From NCBI GenBank assembly GCA_025024175.1, contig QCXZ01000137.1:20336001-20400000 (forward strand): DNA of 64,000 bases, in the 5' to 3' direction. Position 1 is the stretch's first letter, and each line of letters opens with the position of its first letter. Both the position numbers and the translations under genes were made by a program. The notes beneath the pieces were generated by a model. It had not been told where the DNA came from. It did not search any database and was given only the letters and a program-made list of their open reading frames with translations. This document shows positions 19,471 through 31,674 of the stretch, one piece after another. The stretch comes from Rhyzopertha dominica. Taxonomy: Eukaryota > Arthropoda > Insecta > Coleoptera > Bostrichidae.

Positions 19471-21289
19471 ATTTTTTAAACACTGATTTTTATTAATTTT
19501 AATAGGTTTAATTTGTTTTTGTTGTTTAAAATAAGCACCTAACATTATGTATTAATCCTAGACAGATAACAATACCACAATGTAAAAATGGCAAAAATTG
19601 CATTTTTTCATAAATTTAATTATATGTTCTACTGAACGAAGGGTTCCGTAAAAAAATGCTTAAAGAAAGGTTTCTGTGTGATTCAAAAAAAAATTCAAAA
19701 TTACCTTAAAATCAATGGCCCATTATCCATACCAAATAAAATCTCCATTTATAAAAGACACTTAGTAGTAAAACTAAAGGACTCTGACAAAGTCCATAAA
19801 TGGGGATGTAGTTGGAAGTCTTTGTGAAAGAATCTTAGTGGGCAGAAGATTTGGAACAGTTTGACGCTCACAGTCACATCTTTGTTGCTACAGGTATCTG
19901 AAACAATTAATATTGATACAAATTAATGCCATTTTGCCGAGAAATTAAACTTATTACTAGTAAGTATTTCAAATACAAACAGTGTGTACAAAAATATGGA
20001 AACAATTCAATAAAAAAGGAGTGTTGAACTTAAACAAAAACTCTTTACACAGGTCAATTTTTATTTAGCCGGTTTACCTATATTTCATTTTCGGTTAAAT
20101 AGCAACTTCAATTTTTTTAGCAGAGCTCTTATTTTTCTGAATACTATGATATCCCATAGTGGGGTCCGCTGGCTATTCAAAAGTAATGAGAAAAAATCAA
20201 CAATCGGTACATTAAAAACATCTAAATTGATAGTGCAAGGAAAATGCAATGCTATAATTGCTATAATAAAAAAATCAATACTCTACTAGTACAAAAAATT
20301 TTGAAATGTGATTGAAGAGAAAGTTGTAGGATACTTATTACTACACTTTGGAAGAAATGTGTTAACTTTAATGGTAGCTACGTTGAAAAATAAAATATAT
20401 TGATTTGAACTTTTTGAACTTTTATCCAGTCTATTTGTGTGTTCCACAAGCTTGTGTGCATTACATTTCATGCTACCCTTGTACATATATCGTTCAAATC
20501 AGTAAGAAAAAACAAAGTTAATGCTACTATCAAATTAGCTTTGAATGGAAAAACTGGTTTTATTTCATTAGATAGCTGTCAAAAAAGTGCCCACATAATG
20601 TGCAAGCAGAGTGTTTAAAATTAAAATTATTCTTTGTATCTTGCCGTTTCGTAAATCACTATGCTAGCACCTGAATTTGGATCACGCTGCACACAGATTT
20701 TTTTTTATGGGCCTATTGAATTTTTAAGGGTTATGTAAAAGCCAATATATATGGAACCTAAACATCTGATATAAAAAAAGAATAGTAACTTGCCTTTAGG
20801 TATATTAACCTTACAATGTTGAACGTCCAGTCTTTTAGCAACAAGATAACTTACTTAAAGCAAAATGGGTCATTTTTTCATTTAATTTGAATTACCAGTT
20901 GTATGTTTACAATATTGTTACTTGGCTAAAATAAAGATTTAATTACTGATTTTTTAATTAAATCGATTTTGCTTTTTCAACTGACTCACAAACAAACTAA
21001 CCTATCTAATTGGATTGATTTTGTTGGAAACGTACATAAATAATATTACATTAAATAGTAGATACTAAACGTATTGTTACTTATTTCACCAAGATTTTAT
21101 GGTATTATTCACACAATAGCAAAGCAATAGTGAAGGTGATTTTCTGCTTTTTTCTAATAAGAATGCTAATTCTGTTCTTAAAAGTACGGCCAAACTAGAC
21201 TGGCGAAAGGCATCATTATTATATGATTTTTTATAAAAATTTGTACTTTTTTGCTCTTTGCATCGCCCCAGTTTGGGTCGTTCTACCAG
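19471..21289. other. AT-rich interval without a supported gene
   Basis: A minus-strand open stretch at about 19,787-19,900 is preceded by acceptor-like AG sites (TTGTTTCAG and CTGTAG) and could be an exon of the gene that starts at 22,821, but the frame of the better acceptor hits a stop after eight codons. Otherwise nothing is seen. Confidence 0.4.
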
Positions 21290-21795
21290 ACATGGACATA
21301 TTTTGTGTGTCCCGCCACTCCACTTCTCTGTTTCTATGTAGTTTTACGTACAATGCGTGCATTCAGTATAATGCGCTTCCCATTTATTTCAAAGACTTAA
21401 CTCTAATAAACTTCAAGAAAAGACTGAAGAAAAATCTGCTGTCCTGACCCTTTATCTTTGGAACGTTTCTTCATGTTTTTTTTTGTTACTGTATATCAGA
21501 CCATTCTGGACTAACTTTATCTCAATCAATTTATGGTTTCCTTTAAATTAGTTGTATTTGAAGAATGGAGAGGTTTATAAAAAAAATTTTTCCTTTTTGT
21601 ATATTGGACCTTTGGTAATGGAAATTTATTTTGTGAGCATGGTCATACTGCGTCATGTAAATATATGCCTAGAGACTGTAGGTTAGGTTGAAAAACAGCT
21701 TATAGCTGAACCTCGCCTGTATAAAAGCTTGCAAGTGTAATGTATTCCTCAATTAAATAAAAGACGTTTATTATTATCATTATTTTATCAACTTC
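21290..21795 (+). mobile_element. 3' end of a non-LTR retrotransposon (LINE) with ATT-rich tail
   Basis: The plus-strand frame ends in YNALPIYFKDLTLINFKKRLKKNLLS, matching the last residues of jockey/CR1-type reverse transcriptase ORFs (N-x-L-P, then S/L-I-x-x-F-K-x-x-L-K). A 3' UTR of about 320 bases follows and ends in TTATTATTATCATTATT, a simple tail as found on such elements. The 5' part is missing, as expected for 5'-truncated retroposition. Confidence 0.5.
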
Positions 21796-22752
21796 ATCAA
21801 CCCCTTTAAGTCTCAAAGCTCATATCATGCAGCCAACTACTAAAACTACTTCTTTTTGCAGGGCTGGTAGGCTATAGAAACACGGTCATGAACTTATTTC
21901 TACTTAAGAAGCACTAATTACATTTTATTTTAAATTTCCTAAGCTAGCAACGAGGCTAGCATCTTATGACTGAATATCTCTAACCTAAAATATTCTTTTT
22001 TTACTGAATGGGTGTTTCGACTAAGTGAATGTTGTGTACCCATAATTTTAATTAGTGGAGGTATGAACAATAAAAGTATTTTATGAACTTTTTCTCTAGC
22101 TTCAATAATAAAACTAGTTGTTAAGCTTTATCACACTATTGACAGACTATATAATGGAAACAAAAGACTGCTAATATGAAGCTGTAAAGAATATGCAAGA
22201 GGTTCACAAAATACAGATGAATCGCCTAGAATAAATGGATTTAGAAAACTTCCGAAGAAGCAGCACTGCTACCTTGGCTTTTCAACCATAATATAGGTAA
22301 TAGGTATATTTTGCAAAACTAGCTCGATTTAAAATGAGGAGCTTAAGGCGTATGTTTGTAAGCACGAAATTCCAAATTCAAATCTGGATTACAACTACAT
22401 GTTTTGCATCATAGTCAAGTAATACATCGCAAAACAATTATTAGTATGAGAAAAAGTGAAGCTTTTTGAGTGATGGCCAAAATTACAACTTCTATCGTAC
22501 CTGAATAAAACATAAACATTTTTTTTGTTTTCTCCTAACCACAGTGCAATAATGCACACGATTAGTACCTACACATCTATTTGTTGAATACACCAAAACG
22601 GAAACAGAAATAAAAAATAGATTGTGAAAGTATGTCAGAAGTGCATAGAGACCCACGCATAATATCTTGAAAGTGATATCATCTAACTTTTGTACAAAAC
22701 AAGAGTAATACATTTATGCTAAAGAACACACATTATAATAATTATAACTTAC

Positions 22753-22821
22753 TTGAAGATTAGTGACGCATGATTCAGTTGGCAATGGCAGCATTTCTGT
22801 ACGAACTTCGACAAATTCCAT
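22753..22821 (-). CDS. Candidate first coding exon of an unidentified minus-strand gene
   Basis: On the minus strand an ATG at 22,821 opens 23 codons (MEFVEVRTEMLPLPTESCVT, then NLQ) that end exactly at a consensus donor CAA|GTAAGT (donor at 22,752-22,751). Upstream, 22,900-23,020 is unusually GC-rich for this region (repeated GACGCG/GCGTGACG), which fits a 5' UTR and promoter. The codons look coding (balanced, no low complexity). I do not recognise the protein. Downstream exons would lie at lower coordinates; pieces at 19.8-19.9 kb and 16.2-16.3 kb are weak candidates. Confidence 0.35.
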
Positions 22822-24690
22822 TTGCGTTAAATTTCAACACATTTATAACAAATTTCAGCTTCTATTACAAGAAAAATTATAGCAAAGCGCAACATGATGC
22901 AGTAGGTATGGAAATCGTACGACGCAAGAAACGTAACAACAACCCAACAACTGACAAGATCAAGATGGCGACTGCGACTGACGCGTGAGGCGTGACGGCG
23001 TGACGCATAATCAAAGACATTTAAATCAATGGCATGGCAGATGACCAGGGTTGCCAACTTGACTTCAACAGAGCCAAGCTGCAGGTTCTCAAAGTCGTGT
23101 TTTTAAAAACCACTGAACTTGTACAAATTGGTGAAGTGAATACACACAAAGATTTACAACTATTAAACTACAAATGAGGGGACAGAGCTCTGTCCAAAAG
23201 TTAACGTACAAACTAAAATTAAGCGTAATGAATGAATGAAATGTCCGCTGCTCCAGTAGATACTGATACTAGGCTTATTATACATTATACATGTTGTTAT
23301 CAAAAGGAAAGGGAATTACTATTGTTACCCAATATAGAAGTATAGAGAAATATGGTTTGTTGCACAATATAATTTGAACGTTTTTCATCTACCTTTATGG
23401 TGAAAGAACTAGACTTGTTACTTTTATCAAACACATGGATTACCTACTATTTAAGTTTCATGTCTTTGTTTGCGGGATATAAAATAAATACAGGATCTGT
23501 AACAAATGGGCTACTAAAGTTTATCTACTATTATCTATCAACCTTGCGTAGGCGAGGGAAACGCACGAACGCAGTTGTAATTGGACTAATTAGACCTCAA
23601 ATTACAAATTTCCCTAATGTAACAGAATGTAGTTCACGTAAGCACCACCGTGGCGCTGCAATCTTAAATTCCATTGCCTACCTATACTCTGTGTGGACTT
23701 CCTTCTTCCAGCTATGGGTTATAAAAATAAAACTATTTTTAAAATTTTAATCTCGTTGCCTATAATAATTATTATTACGGAGCAATGATTTCTGTTTAAA
23801 AAACACACAAATGTTTGCAATATCAAAAACCAATTGCGTCAGTTGATTCTACGTAAAAAAATCTATAAGAAATCATATTTAAAAAAATTAAATATAAAAA
23901 CCCCGGTCGCTACAGAGCTCTTCGGAAATTCGAAATTTTTCAATTTTCGACAATAACTCAAAAACTAAAAAAGGTAATCAAATATGTTTTGTTCTGGTAA
24001 TTTATCTTAAAAAAAGTAGAACAAGATCGCGAAAATCTCATCCTTCTAGCTTTATAATAACCGAAATACTGTATAGAAACGTCTAAAACAGGACACCCTG
24101 TATAATTAGACAAAGATCATTTCCGTGAACCTCATTCAGCATAACAGCTTTGATCTATTATTTGTGCATGTAGAGTCATCTTGTTCAATTAAACAAACGG
24201 GCTACAATCCATATGAATATGTACAAGACTCTTTACAACAATAAATAAAAAAAATAAATACTCATTTCTAGAGATAATAAGCAGCCATCTTCAGTAAGTT
24301 AGCTGCTAAAATATGTAATTAGATTTGCTCAAATTATTGTGGTGACAAGATAAGTGTTTTCATATAGATTTCAATAGAATTATATTTACCCACTTAGCCC
24401 TTATTCTATTTGTATTGAGTAAACTAAAGGGTTATGGTGTATGTTATCACACGTAAACGTAATTACTTAAACTGCCATTACCCAACCAGTGTTTATAATA
24501 TATCCCTAAATAAAATCATCGATAATTCGAATTATTGATATTTCAATATATCGAATATTGTCGATACTTTTGATATTATTGAAAATATCGATATTGTTTT
24601 AGTATCGTCCACCCCTACCCAGAAGCCTAGCTTTAGCAAGACAAGAACAAATATATTGTGATGGGAAAGCTAATAAAGTCCTTTATTATT
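22822..24690. other. Interval with promoter-like GC-rich patch and a solo transposon end
   Basis: A GC-richer patch at 22,900-23,020 is the probable promoter of the minus-strand gene. A 117-residue open frame at 23,397-23,750 has no recognised domain. At 24,090-24,102 GGACACCCTG followed by TA is a single end of the CAGGGTGTC family that makes the large foldback elements at 35.7 and 44.1 kb. At 24,600-24,619 TATCGTCCACCCCTA is a typical hAT end without its partner. Confidence 0.45.
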
Positions 24691-24695
24691 AAATG

Positions 24696-24797
24696 GAGAA
24701 AATGTTGAAGGAACAAAGCATAATTGAAGAATCCAATAGTCTGTGGTCCTCACAGGTAGTGCTACTCACCAAGAAGGATGGATCACTTCGATTATAA
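24696..24797 (+). pseudogene. Ty3/gypsy reverse transcriptase fragment
   Basis: Thirty-three codons read EKMLKEQSIIEESNSLWSSQ, then VVLLTKKDGSLRL and a stop. This is the highly conserved start of gypsy-type reverse transcriptase (Leu-x-x-G-I-I-x-x-S-x-S-x-W-x-S-P-V-V-L-V-x-K-K-D-G-S-x-R). Only this piece survives; the DYR-x-L-N block is lost. Confidence 0.7.
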
Positions 24798-24846
24798 TCT
24801 CTACTAAAGAGGGCATGTAATCTTCAATAAAATTGATCACATTCAC

Positions 24847-24904
24847 AAGATTATTACCCTTGTGTATACATATTATATATTAATATGTATACACAAGGTT
24901 ATTA
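24847..24904. repeat. Minimal palindrome of the CCCTTGTG transposon family
   Basis: CCCTTGTGTATACATATTAT at 24,848 faces its inverse, ATATGTATACACAAGG, with almost no spacer. The same terminus forms the ends of the 2.66-kb element at 58,127-60,783. Flanks are TTATTA on both sides, consistent with a target duplication. Confidence 0.7.
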
Positions 24905-25199
24905 CTTTTAAGTGTTGGCAAGAATTATGCTTATGCTTAATTTTGGTGATATATTGTAATATGGTATTTCGCATTAGTTTGGTGCATTTTCATATTTAGC
25001 AATAAAGGTCAGATTTATTAGGGTTTAAGTAATTTTTCAGTTCAAAACAAAGACTCATGCTCTAACCAGTATTAGAAAGCTTATTGTATTCTGCAAACTC
25101 CATTTTATGAATAAATGTGAAATAGATTAATATTTATTCACAATATAATATTCATGTTTTTTAATATGGAAAACGTAACTGAAATGGTGCAATAGATTA

Positions 25200-25966
25200 G
25201 CGTTGCCCTACAGAGTCTGTCAAACTGGTCTAGATATCATGGTTTGGTTATCAACGCTAGAAAAACAGTAGCAATGTGCATAGGCAGTAGAAGAGCAGTG
25301 AACAGAGTAAGCAATGAAATAGCTGCAAGTGTTGGATGGATGTGTGATTCCCTTTAGTGAATGTGCTCGGAATCTTGACTCACAATTGACAATTAACTAT
25401 GTTTTGAGATTCATGTTACCAAAACTGTTGGTACAGGGTATTTTAAGTTTAAAAGAATGACCACCAAAAGTCAAATGGTAGCTCTGCAATAGCCTCATTT
25501 TGAGTCACCTTGATTACTGCACCACCGTTTATTACAACTTCTTAAGTCAACAGTTTAAGAAGAAAATTCAAATGCTCCAGAACTCTTGTCTTAGGTACTC
25601 TTATAACATAGGCTATAGGGAACATGTTACAGGCCATTATATAAGTCTAGGGATTCTAAAGTTAGAAATTAAAATAACACTGTAATATGGTTACTTTCTG
25701 TATAGTTTGTTAAAAAAAACAAGGTGCCAATATATTTGTTGGATAGACTTAGAACTACAAGCGTTAATCATGATTTGAACTTGAGGAATAGCAGTAGTTG
25801 CTCAATTCCTGCGCACAGGGCAATAAAATTTGAGGGTAGCTTCGATTATGTGGCTTCAGAAATTTTAAATAAATATGGTGCATTATTTGCTAATTGCACA
25901 ACTTGGCAGAATTTTAGAAATAAGTTTATGAATGCTTTGCTGCTTGAGCAGGCAACTTGTATTTAG
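25200..25966 (+). pseudogene. LINE reverse transcriptase C-terminal fragment
   Basis: Three open pieces align in order with the end of a CR1/jockey-type reverse transcriptase: LQSLSNWSRYHGLVINARKT (with the N-x-x-K-T motif, 25,206), SHLDYCTTVYYNFLSQQFKK (25,500) and a C-terminal domain ending at 25,966. Frames change between the pieces and the second stops at 25,683. No poly(A) or repeat tail is clear at the end. Inactive. Confidence 0.65.
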
Positions 25967-27735
25967 TTTGGGTTTTGTTCACAGTTGTTTTAATTTTTGA
26001 GTTATGTTTTGGGATGATACACATACATTATGTAGGAAGTTCTGAAAATCAGCTATGCTGAAAACTTACCTTTTATGCTACTACATTTTTGTTTCTATTC
26101 TATTTTGTATAATTGTATAATGTAGTAACTTATAAACTTTATTATTATTTTTGCACCTGCTAAATTTGAATTGTATTTGTTTAGTCGGCATCATGTCTTT
26201 CAGGCAAACATTATTCCACTTCAACAGTGTCATTCTGTAGTGAATAATATTAGCAAGTTTCAATAGCAAATCCAGGGAATATGTTATCCCAGGTCACTTC
26301 ATTTTTTCCCTTTACCATACCGTTTGACTAGTTGCAGGTCTTTCAGAAATTGTGGTATTTAACTGTCATATCAGTTTTTGCTACAATGTGTACTGAACAA
26401 AGCAATTATACATCGGGTACCTGCACTATGTGTTTTTGTTATGCAAAAAGTAATTTGTGGTTTGCATTAAAGGGCTACAATGTCAAATGCAAATAAGGCA
26501 GCAGACAGGTATTTCCTACCTAGTAAGAAACTTTGGGTCTACAGTGAGGCAAAAGGTAGCACCTCAAATAAGCCAAAATCGTGAACTTGCAATTGCATGT
26601 TTGTTGTCAGGAGTGTGCCAACTTCTCATACAAAAGCTTTGGATAATAGCTGCAATATGTATTCATTTTTAGACATGTTACCTATAGTTTATAAAGCCCA
26701 ACAAAGCAGTTACATCATAAATAGTTCTTTTTAGCTGCCACAATGAAATAAACAAATGCATCCTTAAACTCTATGGTAAAAACGTTGAACCAACAGGTTT
26801 AGGTGGTTGCGATTTCAAAAACATGCGTTCTGGTGTTTGAAATTATATCTTGATGTTTAGTGTTTAAAAAAAGTTTGAATCGGAGTTTTTGGTGACAGCC
26901 ACTAATAATCAAAAATACAGAAACCTCTTGGTCGTCAAGTTAAAGAAATGGTTCTTTCGCTTATTACTTACTTTGAAAAAGAATGTAACTGGAGGCCACT
27001 TTTACCTTTAAAGTCTGTGAGGGAAGTAAGTTGCCTTGTGCGATTGTTAGTTTCTTTTAGTATTGAACATTTTTTTTTAGTTAGTTATTCGTTCTCTTGC
27101 ACATAATGTACACTTGTGCCTTGGGGAATAACACTTCACTGAACTGTAAGGTTAGCACTAGCAACCAGTACCACAAATAAAAGTATTGTGTCCTGAGCTT
27201 ACCTTTGACCATAACATTTGCAAGTCACAACCACAACTTATGAGGTCTGCGGCCGTAAATATATTGATAATATAGGTTTGACTCTATTATTTGAATGTGG
27301 TCTGTATTTCACATTTACATTTCAAAATGGCAATGAAATGTAAACTTGATATTTGTATTTTGATATTTCACATCAAAGCAGTTTGGCAATTATGGGTTCC
27401 TTCATTTACTGCCGTAAGTGCTCTGTTTGGCTGGACAAACTATATATTTAAATTAACTAAGTGTAACAATCTCCAATATTTATTCTGCTCATAATTTATT
27501 AAAATAACATGTAAAAAACATTTATGCGCACATGAGAAAAAATGTAACGTAATGAAAAACGAACCATATAATAATAAAATGCAATAAGAGCCAAAAATTA
27601 ATTTTTAATGCACAGACTGTGCAGTTTGGAAATCAAGGTTCAGCTAAAAATGCTAAAAAATTTTTTTTTTGGCTCTAAAGTGCGAGACAAAACTGCACTT
27701 ATGACAGACGCAGATAGAAGAAATTATTATTATTT
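25967..27735. other. Interval downstream of Aurora B without a supported gene
   Basis: Only short open frames without recognisable domains are present. The part nearest 27,700 is presumably the 3' UTR of the minus-strand Aurora B gene, with AATAAA on the minus strand just past the stop. Confidence 0.5.
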
Positions 27736-30700
27736 TTATTTATTTTGAACAATCCAGGGATGTCTTTTGACATCCTTTAAAGGCAAGCGTTTTTTCGGAT
27801 CCAGTACAAGTAACTGTAATAAATATAAAACAATAAGTATACAGTATTATCTAGTGTTATACCTACTTACCTTAGAAATAAGATCAACTGCACCATCTGG
27901 CATATACTGGGGATAATTTATTTTTACTGCTTGAATCTTTGCATAAGTTTCATCTGAGGTGGCACTCTCGAAAGGAGGATGACCCACTAAAAATTCATAG
28001 CACAAGACGCCTATGACAAACAATCAAATTAGGGTATGTTTTGACTTCACTGTATCATTATGATTTACCTATACACCACTGGTCTACATGTTCACTATAT
28101 TCTTTGTGTCGAGTCATTTCTGGTGGCAAATAATCAAGTGTTCCACACATAGTCTTACGGCGCAACGAAGGTGCATGAACGGACCAGCCAAAATCTCCCA
28201 CCTTTACATCATCGTTATCAGTGAGTAACAGATTTTCTGGCTTTATGTCGCGATGTATTACTTTATTCTCATGGCAGTATAACAGAGCATCAGCAACTTG
28301 ATATGTATACTTTGCAGCTCTAAAAAACAAGTAAAATGAGTTATTGCAAAACAAGGATCTAAACTAATCAAATAAAAAACAAAAAAGACTGAGTTTTCAT
28401 TAGTTGAGTTAGATCCAGTGTTATTTCACTATATGGGAGATCATGTAACTGACAATATTATTATGTCATAATCATGCACTGAAGTAAAGAACTGATACAG
28501 CCCTAGTAAAAAAAAATTGAAGGCTAATTATGTGGTATAACTTTTAAACAAATTAATCACCAGTGAATAGTCTAAAAGTTAATTATATCCAGAACTTAGA
28601 ACATTTCTTTTGTTAGTTTATGTGCAGGTAAAAATAAAGGTTATCAGTTTTTTTTTTGTTCAGACCCTGTTTTTATTCTAAACTAAATAACTTTTTCTGG
28701 TTTTCCATTCAGTCCCATGTTTTTTTTAGTTCATAATTTAGGACTCCAGAAATCAAGGCAACCCATATTGGATTCATTATGAACCTATTTAACGAGTAAC
28801 AGCAAACATTATCCATAAAAGATGATGATTTTAAAAAATTGTCTTGTCTTCTACCCGTTCAAGGAAAACGATTTGTGAAAATTAGAAAAACATTGCTAAA
28901 GTTTCTCTTCATAATGCATTTTAGGAAGGAATTGATGGTTGTGAAATATGTGGTTCCGTAGATTTTATAACAGAATTATGCATGCACTAGATTAGAATAA
29001 ACAATATTATTTTTTGCCTAGATACATAAATGTACTAGTTCAGTGCTAGAATAAGTACAAACTCTTAGTCAGAATTATAACAAAAAAAGAACGTTACTAA
29101 AACAAATAAGATTTTATTTGAAAACTAGCCTGTCCTGTCCAAATGAATTTGTGAAAAGCTAATAAAAATATGTATTAACGACCATGGATTTTCTACTGCC
29201 AATAATGCCGTTTTGTTCCAAAATTTAAGTCAAATTTAACTCATAAATTAAGTCAAAAGTGAGATTTTCGGGCATACTTGCATATGTCAGTTATCACATA
29301 GTGGGAAAACCTTAAACCTTGTTAAATACCCTCCGTCGTATCTGAGCCCTTCATAAAAAGTTGTGCACATTTGGTAGTCGATAAGAATTGTAAAGAAGAA
29401 GTAGATAGTTGTGAATACTTGGATGCGTTAGGTTATAGTTGATTGATTATATACTCGAAAAAGTTAGGTTTAAAAATCTGACAATTTGAGCACTACTTAA
29501 GGGAGCAAAAGGGCCACAAACCTGGAAAAAATGGACCATTGGCATTCTCAAGCGTGGTCAATTTCCTTTTTCTTTTGAAGGAAATAATTCAAAGATAGCG
29601 AGGGAAATATAATCTGACAATTTCCATGCATCTGTGTGGAAGAAACGGTCAACAAAGTGCCACAAACGCTATATGTATACTGGGTGTCGTATTAGTGCTT
29701 GGATGGAAGATTATGGTTTAACTGTGACAGTTAAAAAAAGCGTTTCAAATAAAAGTTTCTACAAATCAAATTTTGCATCATTTAAAATTACTCTCCATAT
29801 TAGAATACTTCCGGTTATACTGGAAGCTGACATCAACTTTGTTATTTTAAATGAAACATCATGTATTTTATTACATATTTCATTTCCTTATTAAATTTTA
29901 AGGTGATTTTATTAACATAGGTGCTTTCGGGATAATTTGATATATATTTTTTTAAATGATGTTTGCAGACACTTTAAAAATTGCATGTAGCACAAGAACT
30001 AAGCCACATACTAACCTGCAGTTTTCACTGTCGTATTTGTCACAAAATCATCTATATAATCTATGTAAAAAATTTTAATTACATTATTTTCTGTGTATTA
30101 TTTGTTAAAACATCAAAAGAATCAACCAAATATTTCATTCTTATCGACACATGTCAAGAGCACATACAAAAATTTACATTTTCCAACTTTCTGTAAATCC
30201 TGGATTTTCTTTTACGTTTAACAATTTTTGGGAAATTTCTTTCTGTAAAAACCTTATTCATTTATTACCATTTAAAAAATGAGGTAAATCCGTCCAGTCG
30301 TTGTGAAGTAGGTAATGCGCTTACCAATGAACAGCATTTAATTTTTATTTTTATGTAGAAAAAAAAGAATTTATTAAATGTTTTTAGAATTTACCTGTGC
30401 TGATCAAACCGTCCATTTGGGCTGTTCCTGAGATGATTGTACAATTCACCTTTAGCTGCATATTCTAAGACTAAATAAACACGATGGTCATCATGAAACC
30501 AGGTCAGTAACTGAAGGATGTGTGGGTGCCTGTAAACCATTTATAAGATTATTATCGTGCGTGAAATAGGTCTCTGTCTTACTTTAAATGAGTTTGTATT
30601 TCAATTTCGCGAAGAATTTGAATCTCAACGCGGGCCTTGCTGATTTCGTGTTTCAGCAGTGTTTTTATAGCAACTGGATATCCAGTTTTTCGTTCTCTTG

Positions 30701-30974
30701 CAACAAAAACCCTTCCGAATTTGCCCCGTCCAAGTCGATGGCCCAACTCAAAGTCATCCATAGACCAATGATAACTGAAAACGATATTAGATATACAGCG
30801 CATGTTAATCGGATTGTTGAATTGCTAATTTAATTACCTTGGATTGTTGTAGGCTTCGTGCATTAGCATTTCCGTAAGCATGGGTATAGCTTGCTTTTTT
30901 TTCTCTGCTGATGCAGAAACAGGTTCGAGGATGCATTTTGCTAGCTCAAAGGCCTTGTCCTTTTTATCAACCAT
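27736..30974 (-). CDS. AurB: Aurora B-type serine/threonine kinase
   Basis: Six coding exons on the minus strand (30974-30838, 30774-30583, 30529-30395, 28319-28069, 28010-27871, 27813-27736) give a 310-residue protein; all junctions have GT-AG signals and the phases agree. A short N-terminal extension precedes the kinase domain. Visible are the glycine loop GRGKFGRV (about residues 61-68), the VAIK lysine (83), HRDIKPEN with catalytic Asp 179, the DFG motif (197-199), and the activation loop [15 protein letters not shown] with Thr 211. WCIG and [18 protein letters not shown] match the Aurora B rather than the A subgroup. Aurora B phosphorylates histone H3 and kinetochore proteins as the kinase of the chromosomal passenger complex. 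Intron 4 is about 1.75 kb longer than usual for such small genes. The ATG at 30,974 is 201 bp from a hAT insertion. Confidence 0.93.
28320..30394 (-). other. Large intron of the Aurora B gene
   Basis: This 2,075-bp intron is AT-rich. An 86-residue plus-strand open frame at 29,634-29,894 has no recognised domain. I see no transposon end inside. Confidence 0.6.
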
Positions 30975-31674
30975 CTTTTATATCTCAGAAATAGCCGTTC
31001 CCGTAATTACTACACGCTTTTGTCTAATTGTTTAAAACACACTAGTATTACAAATTACAACAGACAAACAACTACTGTATATTCGTGGGGTGAAATCAAA
31101 GGTGAACCGTTCAAATTTTGATGTTAACGGCTCACTGATATCTGCGCATGTCCATGTCCTATTGGAGATGACAGCAGTGTTACCAGATCTATTGATTTTT
31201 CAGTAGATCTACTGATCTTGTGTGCAATCTACTGACTACTGATCGGTATGGCAAATCTACTGATTTCTCCAAAAAGGGTTTTGAAAAAATAAATATAAAC
31301 TCAAAAATTCAATTATGCTTAATATTAATAATGTACTGAAAAAACTGGCTCAAATCTGTGATAGGCTGGACGAATACAAGCCGATAGATCTACTATGGTA
31401 CCTGCAAGTAGTTCTCTATACTAGTAGGCGTGAGGTACTGTTGTAGTTGTCTAGTAGGTATAATTGCGGCCGGTACCGGTTAACATAACCACAAAGTATG
31501 CTGTACTGCAGTAATAGTAATTAATAATTAATAACTGTGACTATAATTTTGTAACACATACTTATATAAGGCTGTGCTTGTTGAAATAGAAATGAGGTAA
31601 GCATTTGATCCAACTTAATTGAATCATAATATGTTATTTGCAATTTATATAATTCTAGTTCTTCTAGTGAATCC

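Noticed and set aside
19787..19910. Second exon of the minus-strand gene starting at 22,821
   Set aside because: The better acceptor gives a stop after eight codons; the alternative acceptor is weak and the product is not recognised, so it is left only as a remark.
24490..24610. ATCGATA-rich patch as a DREF/BEAF-type promoter element
   Set aside because: It ends in a hAT-like TATCGTCCACCCCTA terminus and has no gene next to it, so a transposon remnant explains it better.
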